A stretch of DNA of 64,000 nt from an uncultured bacterium (GCA_903928345.1 CAIYQO010000146.1:44738-108737), one strand, 5' to 3'; shown: positions 1 through 9,817, numbered from the stretch's first letter. The notes: a model not told the origin generated them from the sequence alone. Made by a program: numbers and translations.

Positions 1-1
1 G

Positions 2-1033
2 CATTTCATCTGCGCCGAGATGCCCTTCCGCCTCGACGATCTGTCCGAGCACCTGTTTTTCCATCAAGTGCATATGTTCGCCTACCCCGTGCTGCAGAAC
101 CCGCAGTACGATCTGGCGCTGGCGTCGCGGCTGTCGGAAGTGATCGCCGAGCAGGAACTCGACCTGCTGCACGTGCACTACGCCATTCCGCACGCCATCT
201 CCGCCTACCTGGCACGGCAGATCTGCGCGCGGCCCTTCCGCATCGTCACCACCGTGCACGGCACCGACACGCGGCTGGTGGGCCTCGATCCGTCGTACCG
301 CCCCATCACGCGCTTCGGGCTGCAGCAATCGGATATGGTCACGGCGGTGTCACACCATCTGGCTGAGGCCACCCGCGACGACTTCGCGCTGGCGCACACG
401 CCCACGGTGGTGTACAACTTCGTGGATACCCAGCGCTTCCACCGCCGCGCGCTGCCGCCGTGCTACCGGGAGAATTTCGCGCATCCCGACGAGCGGCTGG
501 TGGTGCACGTGAGCAATATGCGCCCGGTGAAGCGTGTGGAGGATATCGTGCGCGCCTTCGCCCGGCTGCAGCGCCACCTGCCCGCACGGCTGGTGCTGGT
601 GGGCGACGGCCCCGACCGGCTGACGGCAGAGCGGCTGGCCTGCGAGCTGGAAATCGCCGACCGGGTGACCTGCACCGGCAACCTGAGCCACGTGGAGAAC
701 GTGCTGGCGGTGGCCGACCTTTTCCTGATGGCCTCCGAGGTGGAGTCCTTCGGGCTGGCCGCGCTGGAGGCGATGGCCTGCGGGGTGCCGGTGGCCGCCT
801 ACGCCATCGGCGGGCTGCCCGAGGTGGTGGAGATCGGCGTGAGCGGCGCGCTGGTGCCGGTCTACGACACCGAGGCGCTGGCCGACGCCGCGCTGGAGAT
901 CCTCAGCGCCCCAGAGCGTCTCGCCGCCTACCGCACCGCCGCCCGCACCCGCGCCGAAACCGCCTTCCCCGAAGACGCCGGGCTGGACGCGTACGAGGCG
1001 TGCTATGACGCGGTGCAGACGGTGACGGTGTGA
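2..1033 (+). CDS. bshA: N-acetyl-alpha-D-glucosaminyl L-malate synthase BshA-like GT4 glycosyltransferase (5' end outside window)
   Basis: Open frame continues upstream of the first ATG (HFICAEMPFRL...). Motifs HVHYAIPHA, TTVHGTDTRLVG, ITRFGLQQSDMVTAVS and EVESFGLAALEAMACGVPV are BshA-like. Confidence 0.85.
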   Translation, partial: HFICAEMPFRLDDLSEHLFFHQVHMFAYPVLQNPQYDLALASRLSEVIAEQELDLLHVHYAIPHAISAYLARQICARPFRIVTTVHGTDTRLVGLDPSYRPITRFGLQQSDMVTAVSHHLAEATRDDFALAHTPTVVYNFVDTQRFHRRALPPCYRENFAHPDERLVVHVSNMRPVKRVEDIVRAFARLQRHLPARLVLVGDGPDRLTAERLACELEIADRVTCTGNLSHVENVLAVADLFLMASEVESFGLAALEAMACGVPVAAYAIGGLPEVVEIGVSGALVPVYDTEALADAALEILSAPERLAAYRTAARTRAETAFPEDAGLDAYEACYDAVQTVTV

Positions 1034-1052
1034 AAGAAACAAAGTAAAAATA

Positions 1053-1104
1053 AGCCCCGTCGGTACGGCAGAACGTGCATCTGCCGCCCCGTCGGGGCTT
1101 TTTC
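1053..1104 (+). terminator. Rho-independent terminator after bshA
   Basis: aagccccg...cggcaga/tctgccg...cggggctt stem followed by a T-run. Confidence 0.75.
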
Positions 1105-1118
1105 TCCGCGGGATCGTT

Positions 1119-1172
1119 GCCCACGGGCTTCGTCCGTGGCTAGCCTCGCACGCCCCTGCGGGGCAAATAGCC
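1119..1172. repeat. Double-hairpin palindromic repeat, possibly a half-element related to the 238-bp family
   Basis: cccacgggcttcgtccgtgg hairpin followed by gcccctgcggggc hairpin; same two-hairpin layout as the element ends at 14052 and 62110. Confidence 0.4.
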
Positions 1173-1183
1173 GCGTGACGACC

Positions 1184-2524
1184 TTATGTCAGTTGCGTGC
1201 TGATCACGTCCGCCAGATACGCCGTCCAATGGTTCACCTTGTCCTGCTCGAGGGCTTCCACCATGACGCGGATCTTCGGCTCGGTGCCGCTGGCGCGGAC
1301 GAGGACGCGGCCGGTGTCGCCCAGGTCGGTTTCCGCGTCGGTGATGGCGCGGCGGATCACGCTGTGGGCGTCCCACCCCTTCACCTCGGGCACGGTGATG
1401 TTCACCAGCTTCTGCGGGTAGACGTCGATGACGTTCGCCAGCGCGGAGAGCGGCTGGCCGGAGGCGCGCAACTGCTTGAGCACCATCAGCGCGGTGACCA
1501 GGCCGTCGCCCGTGGTGGCGTGGTCGAGGAAGATGATGTGCCCGCTCTGCTCGCCACCCAGCGTGGCGCCGCGCGCCTGCATCGCCTCCAGCACGTAGCG
1601 GTCGCCCACCTGCGTGCGCAGCAGCGAAAAGCCCAGACGCTCCAGCCCGCGCTCCAACCCCAGGTTGCTCATCACCGTGCCCACCACCAGCCCGCCGGGC
1701 AGGCGGCCTTGCGCGTGCAGGTCCTGCGCGGTCATGGCCATGATGCGGTCGCCGTCCACCACGCGGCCCGCCTCGTCGGCAAGCAGCAGCCGGTCGGCGT
1801 CACCGTCGAAGGAGAGCCCCGCGTGCGCCCCGTGCGCCGTCACCGCGCGCGCCACCACCTCCGGGTGGGTGGCGCCGCAGCCGGCGTTGATGTTGATGCC
1901 GTCCGGCGCGTCGTTGAGGGTGATCACCTCGGCGCCCAGCGCGCGGAAGAGCGGCGCCGCGATGGCCGACACCGCGCCGTGCGCGCAGTCGATCACCAGC
2001 TTCAACCCCGATAATCCCTCCGGCACCAGCGCGTGCAGGTAGTCGAGGTATTGCGTCATGGCGTCTTCCGCGGGCAGGCGGCGCCCCAGGTCGTCGCCCA
2101 CCGGGTGCGGCAGGTGTTCGGAGGAGTTCACCTTGGCCTCGATGGCCATCTCCGTGTCGTCAGGCAACTTGAAACCCTGGTGCGAGAAGAATTTGATGCC
2201 GTTGAAGGCGTAAGGGTTGTGCGAGGCGGAGATCACCACCCCCATGTCCACGTCCATCTGCCGCGCCAGGTAGGCGATGCCCGGCGTGGGGATGACCCCG
2301 ATGTCCACTACGTCGGCGCCGGCGGAGTAGAAGCCCGCGCACATGGCAGACTCGATCATGTCGCCGGAGAGGCGCGTGTCGCGCCCCATCACCACGCGCA
2401 GGCGACTCGTCTCGTCGCGCCGCAACACCGCCACGGCCGCCCGCGCCAGTTGCAGGGCCAGATTCACGGTCAAATCCTTATTCGCAATGCCGCGCACGCC
2501 ATCGGTGCCGAACAGTTCACGCAC
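1184..2524 (-). CDS. glmM: Phosphoglucosamine mutase
   Basis: MRELFGTDGVRGIANKDLT N-terminus, SASHNPYAFNGIKFF catalytic loop, FDGDADR metal loop, VRASGTEPKIRVMVE. Confidence 0.97.
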   Translation of the reverse strand: MRELFGTDGVRGIANKDLTVNLALQLARAAVAVLRRDETSRLRVVMGRDTRLSGDMIESAMCAGFYSAGADVVDIGVIPTPGIAYLARQMDVDMGVVISASHNPYAFNGIKFFSHQGFKLPDDTEMAIEAKVNSSEHLPHPVGDDLGRRLPAEDAMTQYLDYLHALVPEGLSGLKLVIDCAHGAVSAIAAPLFRALGAEVITLNDAPDGININAGCGATHPEVVARAVTAHGAHAGLSFDGDADRLLLADEAGRVVDGDRIMAMTAQDLHAQGRLPGGLVVGTVMSNLGLERGLERLGFSLLRTQVGDRYVLEAMQARGATLGGEQSGHIIFLDHATTGDGLVTALMVLKQLRASGQPLSALANVIDVYPQKLVNITVPEVKGWDAHSVIRRAITDAETDLGDTGRVLVRASGTEPKIRVMVEALEQDKVNHWTAYLADVISTQLT

Positions 2525-2870
2525 GAGTCACTCTCCTCTATCAAGTCACGCAAAAGCGGGATGGCAAGCCACCCCGCCGCGGGCGTTGTACCCACCTTAT
2601 CGTCTTTCCATGCGCAGATGGGCAACTCCTTCCCGATCAGGAAGGGATTGTACCGGTAATCAACGATCGGTGCGCGAAGAACTCGGTGCCCCGCTAAATC
2701 ATACGCGGCTTGATCGTCTTGTTATGGGCGGCGGCAGGACATCCGGGCAACGCCGCGAAATTAACTGCACATCACCCCGCGGGCGTGCAACTCGCGTCGC
2801 CGCTGGGCGTATTTAGGGGTAGACGTGTCCCGATGGACACCACCCACTTCACAACCGGAGGTTGCATGCC

Positions 2871-3326
2871 ATGAAACGTACCACTGCTCGCGGTGTCCTG
2901 CACACCCTGCTCGCCGGCGTTCTGCTGGCTCTCACGGCCCTGCCGCTCTTCGCGCAGACCGCCACGACCACCCTGGACACCAAGGACAAGCGCCACGCCG
3001 CGCGCCAGGCGCTGCACACGCAGCACCAGGCGACCCGCGCGACGGACAAGACCGCCTGGCAGGCGGCGCGCACCGCGCACAAGGCGGACAAAGCGGCCGT
3101 CAAAACCCTGCCCACCCACGCCGCGCGCAAAGCGCAGCGCGCCACGGTGCACAGCGCCTGGCAGACCAAGCGCGCCGACCACAAAACGGCGCTGGCCACG
3201 CGCAAAACCACCTTCAAGGCTGACCGCACCACGCTGAAGACGCAGCTCCAGGCCGGCCACGCCGCCCAAAAAGCCGCCCGCAAAGCCGCCAAGCCGGCGA
3301 AGCACCATAAGAAGGCGACGGCCTGA
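2871..3326 (+). CDS. Secreted Ala/Lys/Arg/Thr/His-rich low-complexity protein
   Basis: GGAGG 9 nt upstream of ATG; signal peptide-like N-terminus ending FAQ; remainder strongly basic and repetitive. Confidence 0.6.
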   Translation: MKRTTARGVLHTLLAGVLLALTALPLFAQTATTTLDTKDKRHAARQALHTQHQATRATDKTAWQAARTAHKADKAAVKTLPTHAARKAQRATVHSAWQTKRADHKTALATRKTTFKADRTTLKTQLQAGHAAQKAARKAAKPAKHHKKATA

Positions 3327-3450
3327 GCACCTCTGAACCGCATGGCGCGGTGAGATCCGCGAACCCCGGGCCGCAGGATGCGCCCCGGGGTTCGTATTGT
3401 GTCTCCGCGGTGTCGGTTCGCACTCCGCGCGGGGTATGGTACACTGGGAT

Positions 3451-4347
3451 ATGGCGCGCGACCCCAAACAATATTCCGAAGAAGCCAACCGCCTGGCGGA
3501 CGCCGATCCGCTGCGCGACTACCTGCGGCAGCGCGGGTGCTGGGAAGGTCTGGTCATCGGTGGGCTCGAAGGTCTGGTCGAACGGTGGGAGGGCGCCGTC
3601 GACTTCCTCGACCGCGAGGAACGGCGGGGGTATTGGACGCAACCGGATACCGGCCAGGGTTATCCGCATGGCATGGACGAATACGTGAATAGCCTCGACA
3701 GGCGACAGTTGCTCACGGAAGTACTTGCCCGCGCGACGGATGCCCAGCGCGCCGCGGTGGCAGAACGGATCGCCCGCGCCGATGCCCACTTCCGCGCGTT
3801 GACCCATGCCAGTGCCGGTTGCGTGCTTCCCCCGCGCATCGCGGAAGAATACGGCTACACCTGGGAGCGAAACTGGTGGTACTACCGCGTGCCGAATGGA
3901 ACCCCGGACTGGAGCCGCAACCACCCCGAAGAGGACGACTGGACGCTGCTAGAGCGATCGGTGATGCATTTGCTGCTCGACGGCGACGACCCCGTGCTGG
4001 CGGTGCTGCGCGCGCAGTTCCATGCCGCGACGCTCAAATCGCGGGAGATGACGGGGGTCGGCTTCTACACCGCCTTCAACGTGCCGCTCGACATACCCCG
4101 GCTGGCCGGCCCGCCGCGCTTCTGCTTCGGCGACGTGGAAGCCGACATCCCGCCCAATCAACACGGCGCAGGCTTCCTGCTCTGGGTCATGGATGGCGCG
4201 ATCGCCGATTTGGAAGGATACGTCTACGACGACCCGTGGCCCGAGCATATCGAAAGCTTCACCATCAGTTACATAGACGGTACGCGGGACGTGAAGGCGC
4301 TGTGGACAGAGGTGGCAGCGGGATTCGGGCCGATTGTGCTGCCATGA
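3451..4347 (+). CDS. Hypothetical protein
   Basis: Long ORF (MARDPKQYSEEANRL...) with non-shadow composition. Confidence 0.6.
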   Translation: MARDPKQYSEEANRLADADPLRDYLRQRGCWEGLVIGGLEGLVERWEGAVDFLDREERRGYWTQPDTGQGYPHGMDEYVNSLDRRQLLTEVLARATDAQRAAVAERIARADAHFRALTHASAGCVLPPRIAEEYGYTWERNWWYYRVPNGTPDWSRNHPEEDDWTLLERSVMHLLLDGDDPVLAVLRAQFHAATLKSREMTGVGFYTAFNVPLDIPRLAGPPRFCFGDVEADIPPNQHGAGFLLWVMDGAIADLEGYVYDDPWPEHIESFTISYIDGTRDVKALWTEVAAGFGPIVLP

Positions 4348-4354
4348 TGCGGCC

Positions 4355-4777
4355 TCATTTTGCGGTATGCTTTGCCACCGTCACCGCGTGGCACACTGCG
4401 GTCAATGTGTAGACGTTCGTCGCCACGCACAACTCATACATCGCCATGCCCAACCGGGCATGCCAATCGGCAGCACGGGGAGAGTCGACTACCGCACGTA
4501 CTACTTCGATGCTCGCTGACGCCACGGCCCATACGAACCCCTCGGCAGCGTCTGTGGTGTCCGACGACAGCAATCGATCATCCATCGAAAAAGCCCCGTG
4601 CGGCAACGCCAGCCGATACGCCACTTCCGCACACCCGCACAATACCACACGGCGTGTCTCCGCCGCCCCAGCGGTATAATGCCGCACGATCACTTCGTAA
4701 TCGCGCATGGTTGGCAGAAAACCATGGCGCAATATTTCTTCATCGGTCCAGTCGTATGCGAGCAACGCATCCAGCAA
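4355..4777 (-). CDS. Hypothetical protein (140 aa)
   Basis: ORF in tandem with 4799..5386. Confidence 0.5.
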   Translation of the reverse strand: MLDALLAYDWTDEEILRHGFLPTMRDYEVIVRHYTAGAAETRRVVLCGCAEVAYRLALPHGAFSMDDRLLSSDTTDAAEGFVWAVASASIEVVRAVVDSPRAADWHARLGMAMYELCVATNVYTLTAVCHAVTVAKHTAK

Positions 4778-4798
4778 TGGTGCTCCTCCGTATCTTTG

Positions 4799-5386
4799 CT
4801 ACCGCCGAATCACGCCATCCGCGCGAATGAAATACAATTCGTTCATGCGCACCATCCGCTGCTCGAGGCGGAAGGAAAATTCCGACAACGACACTTCATC
4901 ACATTCTCGGGCTTTGCCACCCGATTGGCAATCGGTGGAAAAAGTGATGCGGTGTTCTGGTGATGCATCGAGCAGTCGGAGCAGCAGATCGAAGACTTCC
5001 GTGCGCACTTCGGGTGAAAAGAGCAATACCATCTCATCGGCAGCGGGCACAGTGATGCCGTCGTAGAGATGGGCATCCAAAGCTTCGAACTGCGCGTTCT
5101 CGCTGTTAGCCGACCGCACGACACGGACGATGTCATGCAACAATGCTTCCCGGTGCTCGCGAATGGCCTGCGTGACCGACCAGTCGAGCAGTTCCCCTGC
5201 GAACCACCCGGCTTCAATGTCTCTATTTGCCAGATGCACGATCACCCCGGTATGCAAGTCGAAGACGTGCTGAAACAACGCGCGGTGGCTGCGTAGCTTC
5301 TTCTCCATTTTGTAGGCAAAAGTTGGGTATTTCGGCAGCTTCGGCTTTTGCGGGCATCCGATAGAGACGATCTCGATGGTTGGCAT
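4799..5386 (-). CDS. Hypothetical protein (195 aa)
   Basis: ORF MPTIEIVSIGCPQKPKLPKYPTFAYKMEKKLRSHRALFQ... with balanced composition. Confidence 0.6.
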   Translation of the reverse strand: MPTIEIVSIGCPQKPKLPKYPTFAYKMEKKLRSHRALFQHVFDLHTGVIVHLANRDIEAGWFAGELLDWSVTQAIREHREALLHDIVRVVRSANSENAQFEALDAHLYDGITVPAADEMVLLFSPEVRTEVFDLLLRLLDASPEHRITFSTDCQSGGKARECDEVSLSEFSFRLEQRMVRMNELYFIRADGVIRR

Positions 5387-5402
5387 CCTGTCACCCTTCC
5401 CT

Positions 5403-5482
5403 TTACTTCGGTCCCTGCGCCCGCGCCAGCGCGCGGGTGGCTTTGTCCACGTCGTCGGCGATGATGGTCAACGTGGCGGCGG
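5403..5482 (-). pseudogene. Duplicated 3' end of the 6541..9387 gene
   Basis: About 76/80 identical to 6541..6620; encodes ...ADDVDKATRALARAQGPK-stop, as in the intact gene. Confidence 0.85.
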
Positions 5483-5959
5483 CGAATCAGACGGATCAGC
5501 GAGGACGCGTTTGCGTTCCTCGCGCCAGGCGAAGATGAGTGGGATCAGCAATAGCAGGCACACGATCAACTCGTAGCGCAACAGGAATTGGTCTATCGCT
5601 AACGCAAATCCACCTAAAACCCCCTCGCCCGGATTGGCCGCATCCTTCGGCATTACGGCCAGGACGAGTACTAAGACGCCGCCATGCCGCAATACGGCAA
5701 TAACACTGGTGAAGGTAAGTATCTTCCGGCTTTGTGAGATTAAGGATAACGATGCGGAAATACCACAGAAAAACGGAATAATGGGGATAAACGAAGCGTC
5801 TAGTTGAAGTACGAAGATGAACTCAATAATTGAAATGAGCAGGAAGAGGCCCGCGAAGATATACCGCGCTACCTGCGAGTACGATTTCATTCGCGGTATT
5901 TGCGCGACAGCCGGTATCTCCGGTGGTGGCGGCGTGATCGGGGTCGATTCGTCTTCCAT
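5468..5959 (-). CDS. Small multi-TM membrane protein A
   Basis: MEDESTPITPPPPEIPAVAQ..., four hydrophobic stretches; paralog of 6003..6533. Confidence 0.6.
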   Translation of the reverse strand: MEDESTPITPPPPEIPAVAQIPRMKSYSQVARYIFAGLFLLISIIEFIFVLQLDASFIPIIPFFCGISASLSLISQSRKILTFTSVIAVLRHGGVLVLVLAVMPKDAANPGEGVLGGFALAIDQFLLRYELIVCLLLLIPLIFAWREERKRVLADPSDSPPPR

Positions 5960-6002
5960 GTCAGCTCCTGTAAACCAACGAATGCGCGCTTCCCGTGCGC
6001 CG

Positions 6003-6533
6003 TTAATCGAACGGGGCAGCAAGGATACGTTTGCGTTCTGTAAATAACGCGATGAAAAATAAGATAAGCAATACCAGGAGAATGGCAGCATAATACCAGA
6101 TAGTTATTTCTGGAAAGAGTGGGCGTAAATCTGGGATAAACCCCTTATCTCTTATCGGTACAAGGGCATTAATGATCTCCAGGTTCGATTGTATGCCAAC
6201 GATATAGCGGAAAGTTAGCAGACATCCTGCCAGTATAAAAAGTATTGGCGTTCGTAAATAGAGCATCAGTATTCCGCACAAGAGGCAAATAAAAGTTAGA
6301 ATTGGTAACGCGATATTGGCTGGCACATGTTGATCATTCACAAAAAATTCCATGATGAATACAAGCGATTCTACAGCAGAAACGAGTGTGAGAACAACGG
6401 CAAAAACCCACCAGGAATTTCTCTGAATCTGTGTCTTCGCCACGGGCGCCGGTGTCTCCGGCGGTGGCGGCGTGACCTGCTTATATTCGGTGGTATTTGC
6501 ATCTGGTGCGGGTGTCATCTCATTCTCCATCAT
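6003..6533 (-). CDS. Small multi-TM membrane protein B
   Basis: N-terminal TPPPPETPAPVAKTQ and C-terminal TERKRILAAPFD resemble protein A (TPPPPEIPAVAQ; REERKRVLADPSD). Confidence 0.65.
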   Translation of the reverse strand: MMENEMTPAPDANTTEYKQVTPPPPETPAPVAKTQIQRNSWWVFAVVLTLVSAVESLVFIMEFFVNDQHVPANIALPILTFICLLCGILMLYLRTPILFILAGCLLTFRYIVGIQSNLEIINALVPIRDKGFIPDLRPLFPEITIWYYAAILLVLLILFFIALFTERKRILAAPFD

Positions 6534-6540
6534 CGCCGCC

Positions 6541-9387
6541 TTACTTCGGCCCCTGCGCCCGCGCCAGCGCGCGGGTGGCTTTGTCCACGTCGTCGGCGGT
6601 GAGGGTCAGCGTGGCGGCGGTGCGTTGGGCGGCGGCGAGGGAGGTGAGCTGCCAGACGGTCGTCTCCGCGGGGGCGGCGGTGTAGAGGTAGAGCGCGGTG
6701 GGGGAGGCGAGCAGCGGTGCGGTGGGGCGGCCGGTGACGGGCAGCACGGCCAGCACCAGGCCGTCGGCACTGAGCAGCGCCACGTGGCCGGCGTCGGCGA
6801 CGGCCACCACTTCGCCAACCGGCGCGCCGGCATCGGCGACCCCGAGGAGCCCGGTGACGTGTTGCAACTGCCCGGGTTGCGGCGGGTACGGGCCGGACTC
6901 CACCTTCACCGCCCACTGGCGCCCGCCGGTCGGGGTGAAGGCGGTCAGGTACTCGCCTTCCAGCGCGTAGAGGCGCTTTTTGCCGGCGGAGAGCACCGTT
7001 AACGCGGCGGGCTTGCGGCGCCCGGTGACGGTGGGCAGCTTGGCGAAGTAGGCGCGCCAGAAGCTCAACACATCGCGCCAGCCGGATTGCTCCAGCGCGT
7101 AGGGCACGCTGTCGACGCGCAAGGTCGCCTTGCCGGCGAGCAGGAGGTCTTTGCCCGACCCATAGAGGCCCACCAGCGCGGCGTGCTCCGGCGACACCTC
7201 CAGCGGCTCGGTGCTCCCGTCGCCGTTCAGGTCGCTCCAGTAGCGCACGCCGGACCAATCCACCGGGTAGAAGGTGGACGTGGTCACCACACCCTCGCCC
7301 GACAGCTCCCACACCCCGTTGGCGGTGAAGAGGCGCAGCTTGTCGCCCAGCTCGCGCAGGTGGCCGGTGAGCGCGGGGGAGACGCCGGGGCCGGTCTCCG
7401 GGGCGCCGGGGGTGGCGGCGCCCGTCGCCGGGTCGAGGTGCCACCCTTTGTCCGCCACGGCAATGCTCTCCGGCGACGGTCCGGCGGGGCTGACGCCCTC
7501 CCGGTAGTCGCCGCCGGCAAAGTACTCCGCCAGCAGCTTGCCCGTTTTGCCCATGGGCAGCCAGGTGGAGAGGCGGCGCGGGGTGCCGTCCTCCTCCGCC
7601 ACCCACAGGTGCCCCTTGGCGTCGCCGGCGATGCCGCCGGGGCAGCCCAGGCCGTCGAGGTCGAGCACGCCGGTGGCCAGCCGCCCGCCCGGGGTGCCCA
7701 CGCCGCCGATGGGCAGCCCGTTGGGCAGGGTGAAGGCGGCTATCGCGCGGGTGCCGCGGTCGGTGACGAAGAGGGCCTTGCCGTCCGCCGCCACCGCCAC
7801 GTCGCCGGGGTCGAGGAATTTGGCCGTCACCAGCGGGGTGGTCGTGCCGTCGGCGGGGTTCACGCGCAGCACGCCGTTGGGGGTCGCGGTCGCGAGGCCG
7901 CCGCCGGGGAGGGCCCCCAGCCCGCGCGCGGCGGCGTCCATGGATACGGTGCGCAGCAGCTTACCCGCCTTCACCACCGCCAGCTTGCCGGGCAGCAGCG
8001 CGTAAAGCACGCCGCCGGTGGCTTCCAGCGCGGTGGGGGCGTCGGACAGTGCCAGCGGCAGGCCGATGGCCTTCCCGGTGGCGGCGTCCAGGGTGAGCAG
8101 CGTCGCGCCGTGCGCCAGGTAGACGTTCTTCGCGTCGGCAGCGATGGCGCCGGTTGGCCCGCTCGCCGCGGGCAGGTGCGCGCCCCACAGCTTCGTGCCG
8201 GCGAGGTCGCACTTGACCACGTTGGCGCCCTCCGCCGCGGAGCCCCACAGCAGGTATGCCGCGTTGCCCACCGTCGCCACGTCGTAGGCGTACGCCCCGG
8301 CGGGGGTGGTCGCCTGCGGCAGATGCGCCAGTGGGGTGAGGGTCGGCGCGGGGCCGGTGAGCATCTTCACGCCGTAGTCGCCCGCGGGGAGCACGGCGCC
8401 GGCGTTGTCCAGCCCGTCCCACTTCTCCTTCAAGTCGCCGGCGGGGCGCGGCACGCCGGGCAGCAGCGCGCGCACGGGCATACCCTTCGCGGTATACAGT
8501 CCCAGGCTTACCGCGCCGTCGACGGGCAGGGTGGCCTCCAGCACGAGCATCTTCGGCACCTCGCGCGGGGCGGGGATGACCGCGGCGCCGCGGGTCAGGT
8601 GCCCCGTCGCCTCGAAGATGCCCACGCCCCACACCGACGCGTCGGAATACGGGGCCACATGGGCGGTGGACAGGTCGTGCACGGCGTACTTCAGCCCCTC
8701 GTTATCGCCGAACTGGAACTGGATCGTCATCGGGAAACGGTCGCCCGCCTTCGGAATGGCCGGGCACTTGAGGAAGGCCCACGGGAAGCGCCCTTCCAGC
8801 ACGTAACCGCCGTCGCACGGCTTGAAGACCACCCCGGTGTCGTCGCCGAAGATCGTCTTGGTGTCGTGGTAGTCCATCCCATGCGCCACGTTGAGCTGCG
8901 ACTCCTTGCGCGCGGTGCAATACCAGATGGTGAGGTGGCTCAGGCTGTCCACCGCGCATTGCGACGGCAGCGGGTAGCCTTGCCGCGCGTCGGTGCACAG
9001 GCGCAACTGCACGGCGTCGCCCGCCCAGCCCTGGGTATGGGTGGACATGCCGGCCGTGCCCACCTCCTTGTGGTCGTCGTGCAGGTTGATCATCGGCGTG
9101 TCGTCGCGGTAGCGCACGCTGACGTACAGGTAGTCGGCGTCGTACATCATCGCCGTGCGCGCGTTGCGCTGTTCAGCGAACATGGGGAAGTCGTAGGAGA
9201 GCATCTCGCCGGAGAGATCCCAGTCGTCCAGGGTGCCGTCGATGACGACCTTGCCCGGCGCCGGCACGATAGAGATGGTATCGTTGAGCGCGTCGAGCCA
9301 GGAATAGAGGGGGTTGTTGCGTTGCGCCCCCGCCGGCACCAGCACCAGCGCCAGCAGCAGCGCGCACAGCGGACGACGAACGAGCAT
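6541..9387 (-). CDS. Secreted protein with N-terminal CBM9-like domain and beta-propeller (NHL/PQQ-like) repeats
   Basis: Signal peptide MLVRRPLCALLLALVLVPAGAQ; VVIDGTLDDWDLSG...DADYLYVSVRYRDD typical of CBM9-like domains; propeller-like repeats after that. Confidence 0.75.
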   Translation of the reverse strand: MLVRRPLCALLLALVLVPAGAQRNNPLYSWLDALNDTISIVPAPGKVVIDGTLDDWDLSGEMLSYDFPMFAEQRNARTAMMYDADYLYVSVRYRDDTPMINLHDDHKEVGTAGMSTHTQGWAGDAVQLRLCTDARQGYPLPSQCAVDSLSHLTIWYCTARKESQLNVAHGMDYHDTKTIFGDDTGVVFKPCDGGYVLEGRFPWAFLKCPAIPKAGDRFPMTIQFQFGDNEGLKYAVHDLSTAHVAPYSDASVWGVGIFEATGHLTRGAAVIPAPREVPKMLVLEATLPVDGAVSLGLYTAKGMPVRALLPGVPRPAGDLKEKWDGLDNAGAVLPAGDYGVKMLTGPAPTLTPLAHLPQATTPAGAYAYDVATVGNAAYLLWGSAAEGANVVKCDLAGTKLWGAHLPAASGPTGAIAADAKNVYLAHGATLLTLDAATGKAIGLPLALSDAPTALEATGGVLYALLPGKLAVVKAGKLLRTVSMDAAARGLGALPGGGLATATPNGVLRVNPADGTTTPLVTAKFLDPGDVAVAADGKALFVTDRGTRAIAAFTLPNGLPIGGVGTPGGRLATGVLDLDGLGCPGGIAGDAKGHLWVAEEDGTPRRLSTWLPMGKTGKLLAEYFAGGDYREGVSPAGPSPESIAVADKGWHLDPATGAATPGAPETGPGVSPALTGHLRELGDKLRLFTANGVWELSGEGVVTTSTFYPVDWSGVRYWSDLNGDGSTEPLEVSPEHAALVGLYGSGKDLLLAGKATLRVDSVPYALEQSGWRDVLSFWRAYFAKLPTVTGRRKPAALTVLSAGKKRLYALEGEYLTAFTPTGGRQWAVKVESGPYPPQPGQLQHVTGLLGVADAGAPVGEVVAVADAGHVALLSADGLVLAVLPVTGRPTAPLLASPTALYLYTAAPAETTVWQLTSLAAAQRTAATLTLTADDVDKATRALARAQGPK

Positions 9388-9536
9388 GGCGGCACCTCCG
9401 AAGACGGGGACATCGTACCGCAATGCGGGTGAGTGGGCAAGGGGTGAGCGTGCCGGCTGTTCTGTCGATAATTCACAGGGATGAAAAGGATGGAAGAGAT
9501 GTAAGGGGATACGCATATATGCAGGCGGAGGATCAC

Positions 9537-9684
9537 AGCTCAGTGTGGAAGCCGGCGACCGCCGCGCTCCGGTATTGATAACCTGCATTCGTGTTCGGCG
9601 AGGAGAACAGCTTGACTCCTTGGTGGTCACGAATGCGGTCAAGCGCACCCGGAGCGCGGCGGTCGCCGGCTTCCACACTGAGCT
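9537..9684. repeat. 148-bp palindromic element with 36-bp perfect inverted repeats
   Basis: agctcagtgtggaagccggcgaccgccgcgctccgg at 9537..9572 is the exact reverse complement of 9649..9684; inner gcattcgtg/cacgaatgc arms. Confidence 0.85.
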
Positions 9685-9741
9685 TGACACCCAACGGTAC
9701 TATACACGCTCAAGTCATCCCAGAGCATACCTTCATCATTG

Positions 9742-9815
9742 TTACTGATTACTCGACACGCCCGCCTTCGCCAGCAGCTCCCGTTCCACCGCCTCGGCGT
9801 TGGGGCGGCGGGCGG
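9742..9815 (-). pseudogene. Duplicated 3' end of the 10501..11685 gene
   Basis: 9765..9815 matches 10518..10568 at about 46/51; encodes AARRPNAEAVERELLAK... versus TARRPNAETVERELLAK in the intact gene. Confidence 0.8.
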
Positions 9816-9817
9816 CA

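Noticed and set aside
7087-9432. 781-aa plus-strand ORF
   Set aside because: Antisense shadow of 6541..9387; no RBS or domain signal.
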